NCBI GenBank assembly: GCA_016946835.1
Contig: JACVTC010000096.1
Span: forward strand, 157,501 to 221,500
Direction of reading: 5' to 3'
From: Neocallimastix lanati (nom. inval.)
Taxonomy: Eukaryota; Neocallimastigomycota; Neocallimastigomycetes; Neocallimastigales; Neocallimastigaceae
Length of the DNA: 64,000 nucleotides
Both the position numbers and the translations under genes were made by a program. This document shows, piece by piece, positions 36,693 through 49,000 of the stretch. The notes below the pieces were generated by a model. The model did not search any database. It was given only the letters and a program-made list of their open reading frames with translations, and had not been told where the DNA came from. Numbering within the stretch: position 1 is the stretch's first letter; each line of letters starts with the position of its first letter.

Positions 36693-36970
36693 CTAAACCA
36701 AAAAAAAGAAAAGATTTTAAAATAATGGTAATGATCAATTATAATTAAATTAATCATAATAATTAAAGTTCATTATTATGATAAGAAATATATTAAAAAT
36801 AATAGATTAATATGGAATTTTTAAAGTATTTTAAATGAAAATATTTTAATTAAATTAATCATAATAATGAATATTATTAAACAAAATTTTATGTTTTTCT
36901 AAAAATAAAAAAAGAATATTTTGTAATTACATATATATTTTAAATTAATTATTATGATAAGAAATATATT
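36300..36970. repeat. Left copy of a ~650-bp direct repeat flanking the glycine-rich gene
   Basis: The portion from a T tract and AAGCTAAACCAAAAAAA (36690) through TTTTATGTTTTTCTAAAAATA (about 36887) to ATTACATATATATTT matches 39899-40152 closely. Looser similarity extends leftward (36400 and 39505). No coding potential is visible. Confidence 0.7.
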
Positions 36971-36974
36971 AAAA

Positions 36975-37850
36975 AATAATAGTTTAATTTGGATATTTTA
37001 TTAAGCATTTTAAAATATTAATATTATTAATTTCAATACTTAAAATATATTTATGATATCTATAAAAAAATTATTTTAATGAAATAATAGAGATTTAATA
37101 ATTAACAAAAAATTAAATGAAAATTCAACGAAGAATTCAATACATATTTTAATAAAGATTCAATAAAATTAAATAAAAATTCAATATACATTCAATAAAC
37201 ATTCAATATAAATTCAATTAAAATTATAAATATTTATAAACATATATAATATATATATGTATATAATATACATATTTTATGATAATTTTTTGGCATATAA
37301 GTATTAAAAAAAAACATGGGACATAAATTTTTATTAAATTAAATTTAATAAATATTTCGAGCTATATAATAATATGAAATAATAATAAAAAAAAAAAAAA
37401 AAGCGGCAATTACCAAAAAAATTAAATATCCAATAAAATTAATGAAAAAAATTAAAAATCATTTTTAATTTTTTTCATTAAATTATTTTTATTATTTAAT
37501 AAATTTTCTTGGTTTTTATTTCTTTTTTTCTTTTTATATTGTTATACCTATGATATTAATTATGAAAAAAAATTTTTTTTATATAAAGAAAAAAAAGTAC
37601 TCCAAAAATAAATTATTGTTTGTAATATATAAAAACAAATCAAATTAATAGTTTTTGTAAATAATAAAAATATAACTATCAAACAAACATAAAATATATA
37701 TTTATTTAGATATAAATATAAATATAAAATTTATTCATTTATTAAAAAATATTTATTACTGTAATATATATTATAATAAAATATAATTTTCAATTCTTAA
37801 TTTTACTTTATTTTTGTAAATAATAAATAATTTAAAAAAAAAAAAAATAA
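36975..37850. other. AT-rich upstream region of the glycine-rich gene
   Basis: The stretch holds a cluster of short ATTCAATA words (37130-37215) and several A/T runs. TAATATATAAAAAC near 37623 is a possible TATA element about 230 bases before the ATG, but the composition makes this weak. No coding block. Confidence 0.4.
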
Positions 37851-37856
37851 TTCATA

Positions 37857-39023
37857 ATGAAGTACACAACTATTTTTAGTATTCTTTCTTTACTTATTGT
37901 AGGTATCAATTCTTATCCCCTTGAAGGAAACCAAGATGGTCCAACAAATGCTCAAGAAGGTGAATTACCCGATGCTCCAGCTGGTGGCAATATAGGAACC
38001 GGTGGATTCCCAGGTGGTGGATTTCCAGGTGGTTCTCCAGGTGGTGGTGCTCAAGGTGGTGATATGGGAGCAGGTGGTTTCCCAGGATTCCAAGGTGGTG
38101 CTCAAGGTCGTAATACTGGATCAGGTGGGTTCCCAGGATTCCCAGGAGGTGCTCAAGGTGGTGATATGGGAGCAGGTGGATTCCAAGGAGGTGCTCTAAG
38201 AGGTGATGCAGGAGCAGGTGGATTCCCAGGATTCCAAGGTGGTGCTCAAGGTGGTGATATGGGAGCAGGTGGTTTCCAAGATAATGCTCAAGGTGGTGAT
38301 ATGGGAGCAGGTGGTTTCCAAGATAATGCTCAAGGTGGTGATATGGGAGCAGGTGGTTTCCAAGATAATGCTCAAGGTGGTGATATGGGAGAAGGTGGTT
38401 TCCAGGGTGGTGCTCAAAGTGATGATAAAGGAACAGGTGGTTTACCAGGATTCCAAGGAGGTGCTCAAAGTGATGATAAAGGAGCAGGTGGTTTACCAGG
38501 ATTCCAAGGAGGTGCTCAAGGTGGTGATATAGGAGCAGGTGGATTCCCAGGATTCCAAGGTGGTGTTCAAGGTGGTAATATGGGAGAAGGTGATTTCCAG
38601 GGTGGTGCTCAAAGAGGTGATAAAGGAGCAGGTGGTTTACCAGGATTCCAAGGTGGTGCTCAAAGTGATGATAAAGGAGCAGGTGGTTTACCAGGATTCC
38701 CAGGAGGTGCTCAAGGTGGTGATATGGGAGCAGGTGGTTTCCAAGATAATGCTCAAGGTGGTGATACTAAAGCAGGTGGTTTCTCAGGATTCCAAGGTGG
38801 TGCTCAAGGTCGTAATACTGGATCAGGTGGATTCCCAGGATTCCAAGGTGGTGCTCAAGGTGGTGATATTGGAGAAGGTGGATTCCAGGGTGGTGCTCAA
38901 AGAGGTGATACTAAAGCAGGTGGATTCCCAGGATTTCAAGGAGGTGCTCAAGGAGGTGATATGCCAGATGATAGTATTCCAACTACTCCACCAAGTGATG
39001 GTAATACTGAAGATGATGAATAA
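37857..39023 (+). CDS. Secreted glycine-rich repeat protein
   Basis: This is a 388-residue single-exon frame. The start MKYTTIFSILSLLIVGINS is a clear signal peptide. The mature protein is made of about 20 imperfect repeats of GGFPGFQGGAQGGDMGA type, 14 to 17 residues long, with variants (FQDNAQGGDMGAGG three times in a row, GLPGFQGGAQSDDKGA). It ends with an acidic, Pro/Thr tail (MPDDSIPTTPPSDGNTEDDE). It has no cysteine and few charged residues other than Asp/Glu. Such repeats suggest an extended, flexible structural or wall-associated protein; no enzyme domain is seen. Its codon use is richer in G and C than its surroundings because of Gly, Ala and Pro. Repeat number is likely to vary between strains. 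The function is unknown. Confidence 0.85.
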   Translation: MKYTTIFSILSLLIVGINSYPLEGNQDGPTNAQEGELPDAPAGGNIGTGGFPGGGFPGGSPGGGAQGGDMGAGGFPGFQGGAQGRNTGSGGFPGFPGGAQGGDMGAGGFQGGALRGDAGAGGFPGFQGGAQGGDMGAGGFQDNAQGGDMGAGGFQDNAQGGDMGAGGFQDNAQGGDMGEGGFQGGAQSDDKGTGGLPGFQGGAQSDDKGAGGLPGFQGGAQGGDIGAGGFPGFQGGVQGGNMGEGDFQGGAQRGDKGAGGLPGFQGGAQSDDKGAGGLPGFPGGAQGGDMGAGGFQDNAQGGDTKAGGFSGFQGGAQGRNTGSGGFPGFQGGAQGGDIGEGGFQGGAQRGDTKAGGFPGFQGGAQGGDMPDDSIPTTPPSDGNTEDDE

Positions 39024-39479
39024 AATCATTAATAATTTTTAAAATAATTTTTAAATGATATATCCAGAAAAGAAAGATAAACATAAAAAATAAAAAAAAA
39101 AACAGCAAAATAAAATAGAAATATAAAAGTAATATTTAATTTAAAATTTATATTAAAACTATTAATAATCATATTATGTATATATAAATTAATTGATTAA
39201 CATTTTAAAATTACATGTTTTGTTTTAAAAATTTAATAATTATAATTTTGTAAATTATAATTTTCATTTAACATATATTATAATATTAATAATTAAATTT
39301 TTATAAATTTTTATGTAATTTTTTTATATTTATTTATTTTAATTTTAAATAAAATTTTTAATTAATAAAAAATTATAATTAAAATAAAAAGATATAATTA
39401 AATAATTATTAATAATATTAATTATATTTTGTAAATACGAAAAATAATTTAATAGAAATTTAATGAAATTATTTTTTAT

Positions 39480-40165
39480 AAATAAAAAATATAAAATAGA
39501 ACTTATAAAAAGAACAAAGATACAATATAAAATTAATTTTAATAAAATTTATATATATTTTATTTTTATTTTATATATATTAATAATGGAAAAATTACAT
39601 AATCTAAATTGTAATTTAAATTATTAAATAATTATAAATATAATATAAAAATACCATATTTTTAATTTGTTAAATATTTTAGTATTTATTAATATATATA
39701 TTTAAATAATGTACATATTATTAAAACTATAAGAAAAATAAATGTTTTTTTTATGTTTATTGTATATATACATATTTTATATCTAATAGATTTTAAATTA
39801 ATAATGACAAATACTTTGGAAATAATTTGTTGAAAAAAACTATTTTAAATAATATAAAATAGAAAATTAATAATGAATTAAGTATTATTTTTTTTTAAAG
39901 CTAAACCAAAAAAAAAAAAAAAAAAATATTTTAAAATAATGATATTAATTGATTATAATTAAATTAATCATAATAATTAAATTTATTATTATAAGAAATA
40001 TATTAAAAAATAATTGATTAATATGGAATTTTTAAAGCATTTTAAATGAAAATAGTTTAATTAAATTAACCATAATAATGAATATTATTAAATAAAATTT
40101 TATGTTTTTCTAAAAATAAAAAAAAGAATATTTCGTAATTACATATATATTTCAATTTAATTATT
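39480..40165. repeat. Right copy of a ~650-bp direct repeat flanking the glycine-rich gene
   Basis: This matches 36300-36970 in order, most closely from AAGCTAAACCAAAAAAA (39899) to TTACATATATATTT (40152). Both copies have the same orientation, about 3.2 kb apart, with the glycine-rich gene between them. Confidence 0.7.
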
Positions 40166-40174
40166 ATAAAAAAA

Positions 40175-40320
40175 TATTTCTACACTTTCACATTATTCAT
40201 GGAAAAAAAAAAAAAAAAAAAAAAAAAACTCATAGATTAATAATACATAAATACAATAATAAACTTCCTGAAGAAATGAGAAATACGGAAGTTTTTATAA
40301 GTCCATTACCATTGTAATTT
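40175..40320 (+). mobile_element. LINE fragment shared with 62080-62185
   Basis: The segment TAATACATAAATACAATAAT ... CTTCCTGAAGAAATGAGAAATACGG recurs near 62130-62180, where it follows LINE reverse-transcriptase debris. It is therefore a short LINE remnant beyond the RT active-site block. An A run splits it. Confidence 0.55.
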
Positions 40321-40530
40321 TAATTTTTATTTCATGTCATTTTATATCATTATTTTTCCACCTTTATTTATTTTATATTATTTTCTTTCTTTATTTTATT
40401 TTTTATTCATTTATTATCTATCTATTTATTTATTTATTATTTATTATTTATTTATTTATTATTTATTTATTTTTTATTTTTTATTTTTTATTTTTTATTT
40501 TTTATTTTTATTTTTATTTTTTTTTTCGCA

Positions 40531-40804
40531 TTAGATAGATATTTATACTTTTTTTTTATTTGAGTTATATCCAAAATTTCTGGTCATTGAAACTTTTAAA
40601 TTTGAATAAATGATTGAATAGAAAGTTTATTTTATTTTTTATTTATTATTATTTATTTATTTATTTATTTTTTAATTTTTAATTTTTAATTTTTAATTAT
40701 ATTTTTTTCTCGTTTTAGATAGATATTTATACTTTTTTTTTGTTTGAGTTATATCCAAAATTTCTGGTCATTGAAACTTTTAAATTTGAATAAATGATTG
40801 AATA
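40531..40804. repeat. Two copies of a ~90-bp repeat; third at 43334-43423
   Basis: The unit starts TTAGATAGATATTTATA, then has a T run, TTTGAGTTATATCCAAAA, TTTCTGGTCATTGAAAC and ATAAATGATTGAATA. Copies lie at 40531-40620, 40714-40804 and 43334-43423, all in the same orientation and each preceded by TTTA/TTTTA low-complexity sequence. Confidence 0.9.
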
Positions 40805-41000
40805 TAATAAAAAAGCTTTTATAATTTTTTTAATTTATTTTATATTCTTTATTTTTAGAAAATTTTTTTATAATATAAAAATGTAATGATATAAAAAATT
40901 TTTTTATTTTTTAAAATTAGAGAAATTTTTATAATTCTATATCAATAATAAAATCATAATTATTATAATTATTTGGTATAGAATTATGAAAATTTCACTA

Positions 41001-41103
41001 ATTTTATATTCTCTCTTTAAAATAAGAATTAAAGACAACTAAGAATAGACTATACATAAATTTATTATTTAATTTTGGATTAAATAATAAATATAATAAA
41101 TTT
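41001..41103 (+). repeat. Arm of an inverted repeat (partner 43487-43595)
   Basis: The segment ATTTTATATTCTCTCTTTAA through AACTAAGAATAGACTATAC to AATATAATAAATTT is present in reverse complement at 43487-43595 with few differences. The arms are about 2.4 kb apart. The stretch just left of this arm (40915-41000) is also partly self-complementary. Confidence 0.85.
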
Positions 41104-41104
41104 A

Positions 41105-41399
41105 ATACTTATATTCTTTTTATTTTATATATATCTTTATATAGTTATTAAATATTTTCTTATAAATAATAACTATTAATAATTATTATTTATTAATAAT
41201 TATAAAAGTTAAACCTAAAAATTCATTAAATAGTTTATTATAATCATAAGAACAACTAATTAAATAGTTAATTATAACTAAATAACATAAAAATTAAACA
41301 TTTCTCTGAATTAAGAGAAGTGTGTGAGCAAGTTCCATAATTTTAATGTATAAACAATAATAATTATTTATATTTGAATATATAATCATAATAATAAAA

Positions 41400-41440
<41 letters not shown>

Positions 41441-42292
41441 ATTTTATTATTTAATATTTTTTTTACCAATTACTATTTTTGATATTATAATTAAAATTCT
41501 TCATAAATTATTAATTTTATTATGATGATAATCTCATTATTTAGATTATCATCATTTGATCTATTTACTACTTTATTAGTTATCATACAATTATTTTCAC
41601 TATCACTAATATTTATATTCTTATTTTCACTATTAATAACACTATTGCTATTGTAATAAGAATTCCTTTAAAAAGATTAGGTTTTAAATTGATAATCTTA
41701 AAATTAAGCTCATTATAATGTTTCTAAACTACTAGTTGATACAGATTAGAACGAAATTTCAAAGCATTATAAAAATTTTTATTAAATATAATTAATGTTA
41801 ATTTCAAATTCAATAATATTTTTATTTTTTTTATTCGTTTATTTTTTTATTTTTGTTTTATCATTATTATTAATTTTTAATACGTCCAATTAAAATCTAT
41901 TGGCTGATCAGATATATTTTTGAACTTTAAAATTATTTAAATTTAAGTCCAAGTTATGATTATAATATATAAATATATATTAAAGTATATATAGAATTGA
42001 ATGAAATAATATATAATAATATATTAAAATATATTAAAATATATAAAATATATAAAATAATATATTATTTAATATAAATAAACTAATAATCTTTATTATA
42101 ATATTTAATAATTCAAAGCCTTTTTTTTTTTTTTTATTTAATGTTATTTCTTTTTTTTGGAGTGTTAATGAGTTTGTTAAAAATTATTATTATATATTTT
42201 ATATATGATAGAATAATTCAATTATATCTATTTTTTATATTTTAATATATATTATTTTATTATAGCCTTAGTTCTTTTTTTTTATTGCTTTT

Positions 42293-42324
<32 letters not shown>

Positions 42325-42586
42325 AAATTGATTTTATGAAGTCTTTTTTATTATTATTATTACTATTACTACTATTATTATTATTATTATGTATTATTAA
42401 TATTGATTTTATTAAATCATTTTTATTATATTTATAATTCTTTATTTATTATTCTTTATTTATTATTCTTTATTATTTTTTTTATAATATTTATTATTTT
42501 TATTATTATGCATTATTATTGATATTGGTTTTATTAAGTCCTTTTTATTATACTTTATAATTATTTATTATTCTTTATTATTATTC

Positions 42587-42625
<39 letters not shown>

Positions 42626-42928
42626 TATGTATTATTATTAATATTGATTTTATTAAATCCTTTTTATTATTATAATTAATATTATTATTGATTTTGTGAA
42701 CTTTTTTCGATATGTTTGTCGATTATTTTTCATCCACTTTAATTTTTTAACCATTTTATTTGAATTATTTTTTATAAAGCTAGTTTGTTCTTTAAATAAA
42801 AGTTAAAACTTTTTTTTTTTATAATTTTAAAGATGACTTTTTGGCCATTTGAAAAAATAGTAAATCAAAAAAATTGTATTATATATTAGATTATTGAATA
42901 ATAATGAAATGAAAAAGAAAAAACTAAA

Positions 42929-42961
<33 letters not shown>

Positions 42962-43195
42962 AATAAAATAATATCATTTCTTTTATATTATAAATTATAA
43001 GCTTAATATTTTTATTTTTCTTAATATCTTATAATTGTTATTTTTTATTTATTATTGAATATATTAAATATATATATTTTTATTATGATGTTAATTTTTA
43101 TTATTTGATTTACTTACTATATGTTTTACTATATGTTTATTTTTATATTTAAATTCATTTATTATTTTATTATATAAAATAAAAAATAATTTTAT
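41105..43195. other. AT-rich spacer with TTA/ATTGATTTTATTAA composite repeats
   Basis: At 42320-42680 a segment like ATTGATTTTATTAAATCCTT occurs four times, separated by TTA microsatellite. A run of 38 A lies at about 42922-42959. I see no gene in the stretch. Confidence 0.55.
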
Positions 43196-43486
43196 TACCA
43201 TTGTAATTCTATTTTTTACTTTATTTTATTTTATGTCATTTTATGCCATTATTTACCACTTTTATTTTTATATATTATTTACTTTCTTTATTTTATTTTT
43301 TTATTTTTTTATTCTTTTTATTTTTTATTTCTCTTTAGATAGATATTTATATTTTTTTTGTTTGAGTTATATTCAAAATTTCTGGTCATTGAAACTTTTA
43401 AATTTGAATAAATGATTGAATATAATAAAAAACTTAATAAAAAATTTTATATAAAATTAAAATAAAGATTTATTAAAACTAGTATT

Positions 43487-43595
43487 AAATTTATTATATT
43501 TATTATTTAATCTAAAATTAAATAATAAATTTATGTATAGTCTATTCTTATTCCTAGTTGTCTCTAATTCTTATTTTAAAGAGAGAATATAAAAT
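43487..43595 (-). repeat. Arm of an inverted repeat (partner 41001-41103)
   Basis: This is the reverse complement of 41001-41103. It differs mainly by a short insertion in the CTAGTTGTCTC region. It lies about 60 bases after the third copy of the ~90-bp repeat, so the region was built by both direct and inverted duplication. Confidence 0.85.
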
Positions 43596-43599
43596 AAAA

Positions 43600-44510
43600 A
43601 ATTTTTTATATCATTAACATTTTATATTATAAAAATTTTTAATAAAAATAAAAAAGTAGTATAAAATAATTTAAAAAAATTATTAACAGCTTTTTAATAA
43701 AAGAATTATTTTCTTTCATTTATTAAATGATAAGAAATTGAATCTAAATTACAATAAATATTAATACAAAAAATAATTACTAACATAAATTAAAGTAATA
43801 AATCAAATTTAAATTTAAATGATTTTATAATATTTTTAATATGTGGCCTGAATTTTATAAATTAATTATATTTATAATTAATAATAAATTTTATGACATA
43901 AATAGATGTTTTTATTTATATTCTTTTTATTTTATATTTTTTTTATATAGTTATTAAATATATTTATATAGTTAAATATTAAAAATAATTATTTTATTAC
44001 TAAAATATTGTTATAATAATATTATGTTTAATGAAGAAACTGAAGGCCCTTTTTTCTTTTATTAATTCTAGTTTAAAATAAATAAATATAAAAAAAAAAT
44101 TAATTAATTAATTAATTAATAATCCTTTTTGCATTAGAATTATAAATTAATATTTAAAGAATTAAATATTATATTAAAAAAAAAAGAAAAGTTTTTTTTT
44201 TTTTATTATTAATATAAAAACTATATAAAATCTATATATTTTTTTTTTTTTTACAAAATATTAAAATATATCTTTATAATTAAATATATTTTTATAATTT
44301 AAGTATTATAAATAATTATTTAATTACTAAAATATTGTTATTATAATATTATTTTTTACAAAATATTAAAAAATATCTATAATTAATTATTAAATATAAT
44401 AAAAACAAGTTTAAAAAAATTATTATGAATTTTTATTTATTTATTCATTCATTTATTTATATTAAAACAGGTATGATTATATATAAATGATAGTGTTTTT
44501 AGTGATTGCA
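43600..44510. other. AT-rich spacer, nothing recognised
   Basis: Homopolymers, ATTA repeats (44100-44120) and two similar TATTACTAAAATATTGTTATTATAAT-like segments (about 43995 and 44320) suggest a small local duplication. No gene. Confidence 0.45.
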
Positions 44511-44514
44511 AACC

Positions 44515-44623
44515 TAGCTAGTTTTAGGATTCAGAGCATGTTTTTGACCAGTTGAACGATCAAAAACATATGTTGATCAACTAGCTATATATATATATGA
44601 CACTTGGCGAAATGCAACTCTCC
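44515..44623. mobile_element. Nested inverted repeats followed by a solo MITE end
   Basis: The outer arms TAGCTAGTT (44515-44523) and AACTAGCTA (44579-44587) enclose the inner arms ATGTTTTTGA (44538-44547) and TCAAAAACAT (44560-44569). Then 44603-44623 reads CTTGGCGAAATGCAACTCTCC, the terminal sequence of the MITE family. No partner end was found nearby. Confidence 0.65.
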
Positions 44624-44649
44624 AATGAGGTTCGTTGCAGAGGAACTTT

Positions 44650-45330
44650 TTTCTGAATTTAATTATTCTCATTTTTTTCGAATATTACTTTTTTTTTCAC
44701 ATCACCCTTTTAAATATTATCATGTTCTCATTGCACAAATAATTTTTATTAATTTTTTTTTTTGTTTTTTTTTTTTAAATTTAAAATATAAATTTTTACT
44801 TCAAATTAAAATTGAATAAACAACTTTAAAAAAATGATTAAAACTGGTATAATATTACATCTTTTAATTATATAAACTTTTAATTTTTTTTATTTTTATT
44901 TTTTTTCAAAATATATTTATATATATATATATATATATTTTATTATTAATTCTATTAATTCGATTTTTATAATATCATCAAAATTAATTTATATAAATAT
45001 ATATATATTTAAAAAAAAAAAAAACTTTAATACTTTGTAATTAATTTTATAATTATTAACTCGTAATCATTATATATTTTTTTGTTTATTATCATTTAAA
45101 ATATATTACACATTAATTTGTATATTTTATTTAATATAAAATAATATTTAGCTAATTCTATTTCATTTTCTTTTTATCACTAGCTTTAATTCTAATGTAT
45201 TTATTTAAATTTATTAATTTAAGATTAAGAACCGATTTATTCTTTATATCTTATTCTTATTAATGAATTTATAAAGTAATGAAAATTTTGATTTTGAGAA
45301 AAGTTTTTATTATTATTATTATTATTATTA

Positions 45331-45399
<69 letters not shown>

Positions 45400-46050
45400 T
45401 AATTATAATTTATTTATTTATTATTTTTTTTGTTCCATTTAATTAAATATTTAATACATCAATAAATAATAATATTAGTAATAAATTATTAATAAATTAT
45501 AAATGCTTTATATTAAAATTAATTGGTTTTTATAAATATATAAACTTATATATTTAAACTATATATATAAACTAATATTAATTTTGAAAGGTAATAATTT
45601 AGATTTTTTAATTATGTCATTTTATTAATATATTTTATGATAAATTACTATAAAGTATTTAATTTTTAGGACAAATTATATATATATTTTTTATCTTTAC
45701 AATGTGACTTTAAAATTAATTTATATATAACACCTTTTGTATAGATTATATATGTATAATCTATATTATATTAAGTATTAAATTTTATTATAATAATATA
45801 TATATATAGAATAAATAATAAAATTAGTTTAGGTAGACATCATCAAATTAATTTAAGAAACAATAATAATCATATAATAATATTATTAAACTTTTTTTTA
45901 AAGTTATCTTTGTATACTATTATAAAAAAAAAAGAAAAAATAAAATAAAAAACTGTTGATTGTATGTGACGTGTTACAGATAAATTTTATGAAATTAAAT
46001 TAAATCTTTTAATATATTAAGCCTTTTTTTTTTTTTTTTTTTTTGACTTT
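44650..46050. other. AT-rich spacer with a TTA microsatellite
   Basis: A TTA run of about 105 bases lies at 45307-45411. The rest is low complexity. The right edge is the 3' flank of the ankyrin locus, with a T run at 46024-46043 directly after its stop. Confidence 0.5.
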
Positions 46051-46056
46051 CTCTTC

Positions 46057-49000
46057 TTATTTATAGTGACCTTCACAGGATTTAAGAATAACTTTTTCTC
46101 CGTCGACTTCATAAACCAGTCTATCTTTTTTGTTAATTCTTCTGGAATACCATCCTTCTTTGTCTCCTGTTAATCGTTCAACTCTGCCTATTCCTCTGAA
46201 AGGATCCTTTTTAATTTCTTCAATTAATTGATGGATTTTTTTAAATGTATTTAAATCCTTTTTTTCTAAGTTATTTAAATCTTTTTCACATTCATTCATG
46301 GAAACTTCCCAGAGATCAATTATATTCATTTTTGAAGAAAAATCTTCCATTTTATCATTTTTAAAGGAAGAAGGGACCTGTTCCATTTTGTTTTTCAGGG
46401 TGGTTTTAATGGATTCAAGATTATGGTAGAGTAATGTTTTTTTCTTCTTTTTGTTTTTTAGACTTTTAATTTTGGCCATGACAATATCCAATGCTGTTTT
46501 GTCGGACTTATCTTTAAGGGTCATCTTTGAACCTTTCTTAATTAATAATTTTACCACACGAATATGTCCATTTTCTGCTGCAGTCATCAATGCGGTTCTA
46601 TTGTCATTATTTATGGAATTAATATTGGCTTTTTTATTTAATAATTCTTCAACAATGTCAAAATAACCCTTTTTCGCCGCTTTGATCAGCGCATTATCTC
46701 CGTAAACATCTTTGAGAGAAAGATCTTCTTCATAAGAAAGTAACCATCTCACAAGATCTAGATTTCCATTGTCAGAAGCAATCATTAGAGCAGTATCGCC
46801 TGATTCGTTTCTTGCATTAATATCAAAAAGAAGATTTCCATTTTCATCCAGTAATGAATCTATTTCGTTTATGTTTCCTTGAGAAACGGCTTCCAAGAAT
46901 TTTTTATTAACTTTTTTTATTATTGATTTTTCCTTGATTTTTTTATTTTTTTTAAATGATTGGATATCTTTTTGTTTTGGTTTTGATTCCATTTTAGCTC
47001 GAATTAATTCCACTATTCTACTGTATTTTCTATATTCAGCACAATCCAAAGCGGTTTCCCCATCATCATTTTTTTGGAAAACATCAATATTCGGATGATT
47101 TAGCAATAGTTTCACTATTCTTACGTGACCATTATCTACAGCATACATTAATGGGGTTAAACCGAATAAGTCTTTGGTATTAACATCCGCCCCTTTTTCT
47201 AGTAACAATTTAACAATTTTAAAGTATCCATTATCAATAGCATTTATCAAATAAGTTGGTATAAAAAAATGATTTTGGTTAACGTCAAGTAAATAACTTT
47301 GATTAATGGTAATGCTTATTGCTTCTTGTTGAAGTATCATCTTTACGATCTCTTCATGACCTCGATGTATTGCCAAACTCAGACAAGAATGTAAATCATA
47401 TTCATTCAATTCTATATCTGATCGATTCAACCATAATTCAACGATTTCCTTATAACCACAAAATGACGCAATCATCAATGCTGTGAATCCTCTATTATAA
47501 CCAATATTGGCTTTAATATTGGGATGATTCAACAATAGCTCAACGATTTCTTTATGGTTTAGTTTCACTGCATGCATTAATGCTGTAGCTCCGTTAATAT
47601 CTTGACAATTTATGTTGATATTGGATTGTTTCAGTAAAATATCGACGATTTCTGTATGTCCGTGTATCGCAGCAATTATTAATGCGGTTTTTCCGTCATT
47701 ATCTTGATTATTTATGTTGATGCCGGGTTGTTTCAGTAAAATATCGACAATTTTTGTATGTCCTTGTGAGACAGCACTCATTAATGCAGTGCTGTTGTAA
47801 TAATAAGTCATGGCATTAATATCCGTATTTGGATATTTTAATAACAATTCAACGACTTTCGTAGACCCACTTTCTGCTGCAAGTAACAAAGCTGTGGCTC
47901 CATTATTTGATTTTTTATTAACTTCAATTTTAGGATGCTTTAGTAATAATTCAACCACTTTCCAATGACCTGACGATGATGCATGCATCAAAGCGGTTTC
48001 TCCTTCATTACTTTGCATATTAACATTAATATTTTTTTGTTTCAATAACATTTCAACGATATTTCTGAGTCCATTCATTGATGCGTCCATTAATGCTGTG
48101 TACTTTGAATTATCTTGAATATTAATATTGATTTTAGGATGTCTTAACAACATCTCTACAATTTCTTCATTGCCTTTACCAACTGCATTCATCAATGCGT
48201 TAATGCCCATTTCCCCTTTAAGGTTAACATTAATTTTAGGATGTTTTAATAATACCTCAACTATTTCTTTATATTCTATCATTGTAGCATTTATCAATGG
48301 AGTGAGACCAATTACATTTTTAATATTAACATTGATTTTTGGATGCTTTAATAACAATTCCACTGCTGATTTATGTCTATTCATTATTGCAAAGACTAAT
48401 GCGGTGTGCCCATCATTATCTTGAACATTAACATCAATATCTTTCTGACTCAACAACCATGTCATCTTTCCTATATCTCCATTCGATGCCGCAATCATTA
48501 ATGCGGTACTTCCATTATCACCTTGAAAATTAATGCCGCGATTAGATTGATTTAATAATAATTGAACAATGTCTTCATATCCAAAATGTGTGGCAAAAGT
48601 TAATGCGGTTGCTCCATTTTGATTTTGGATATTAACATCTGCATTATGTTTCACCAATAACTTCACTATTTCTTTACGTCCATTTATTATGGCATACATC
48701 AGGGGTGTTTTTCCTTCCGAATCTTGAATATTGATGTCAATAGTTGGCTTTTTCAATAACAACTCCATGACTTTGATATGTCCGTTTCTTGCGGAAAGGG
48801 ACAAGGCCGACACTCCGTTATCACTTTTTGTATTAATGTTAATATATGGTTGTTTTAACAATAACTCCACAATTTCAATAAATCTCCCTCCGCTGCCCAC
48901 ATTAAGGCCGTAACCCCGTCATTATTTTTTATATTAACGTCAATATATGGTTGTTTTAAAAATAATTCAACAACTTTAGTATATCCTTTTTCTACTGCAT

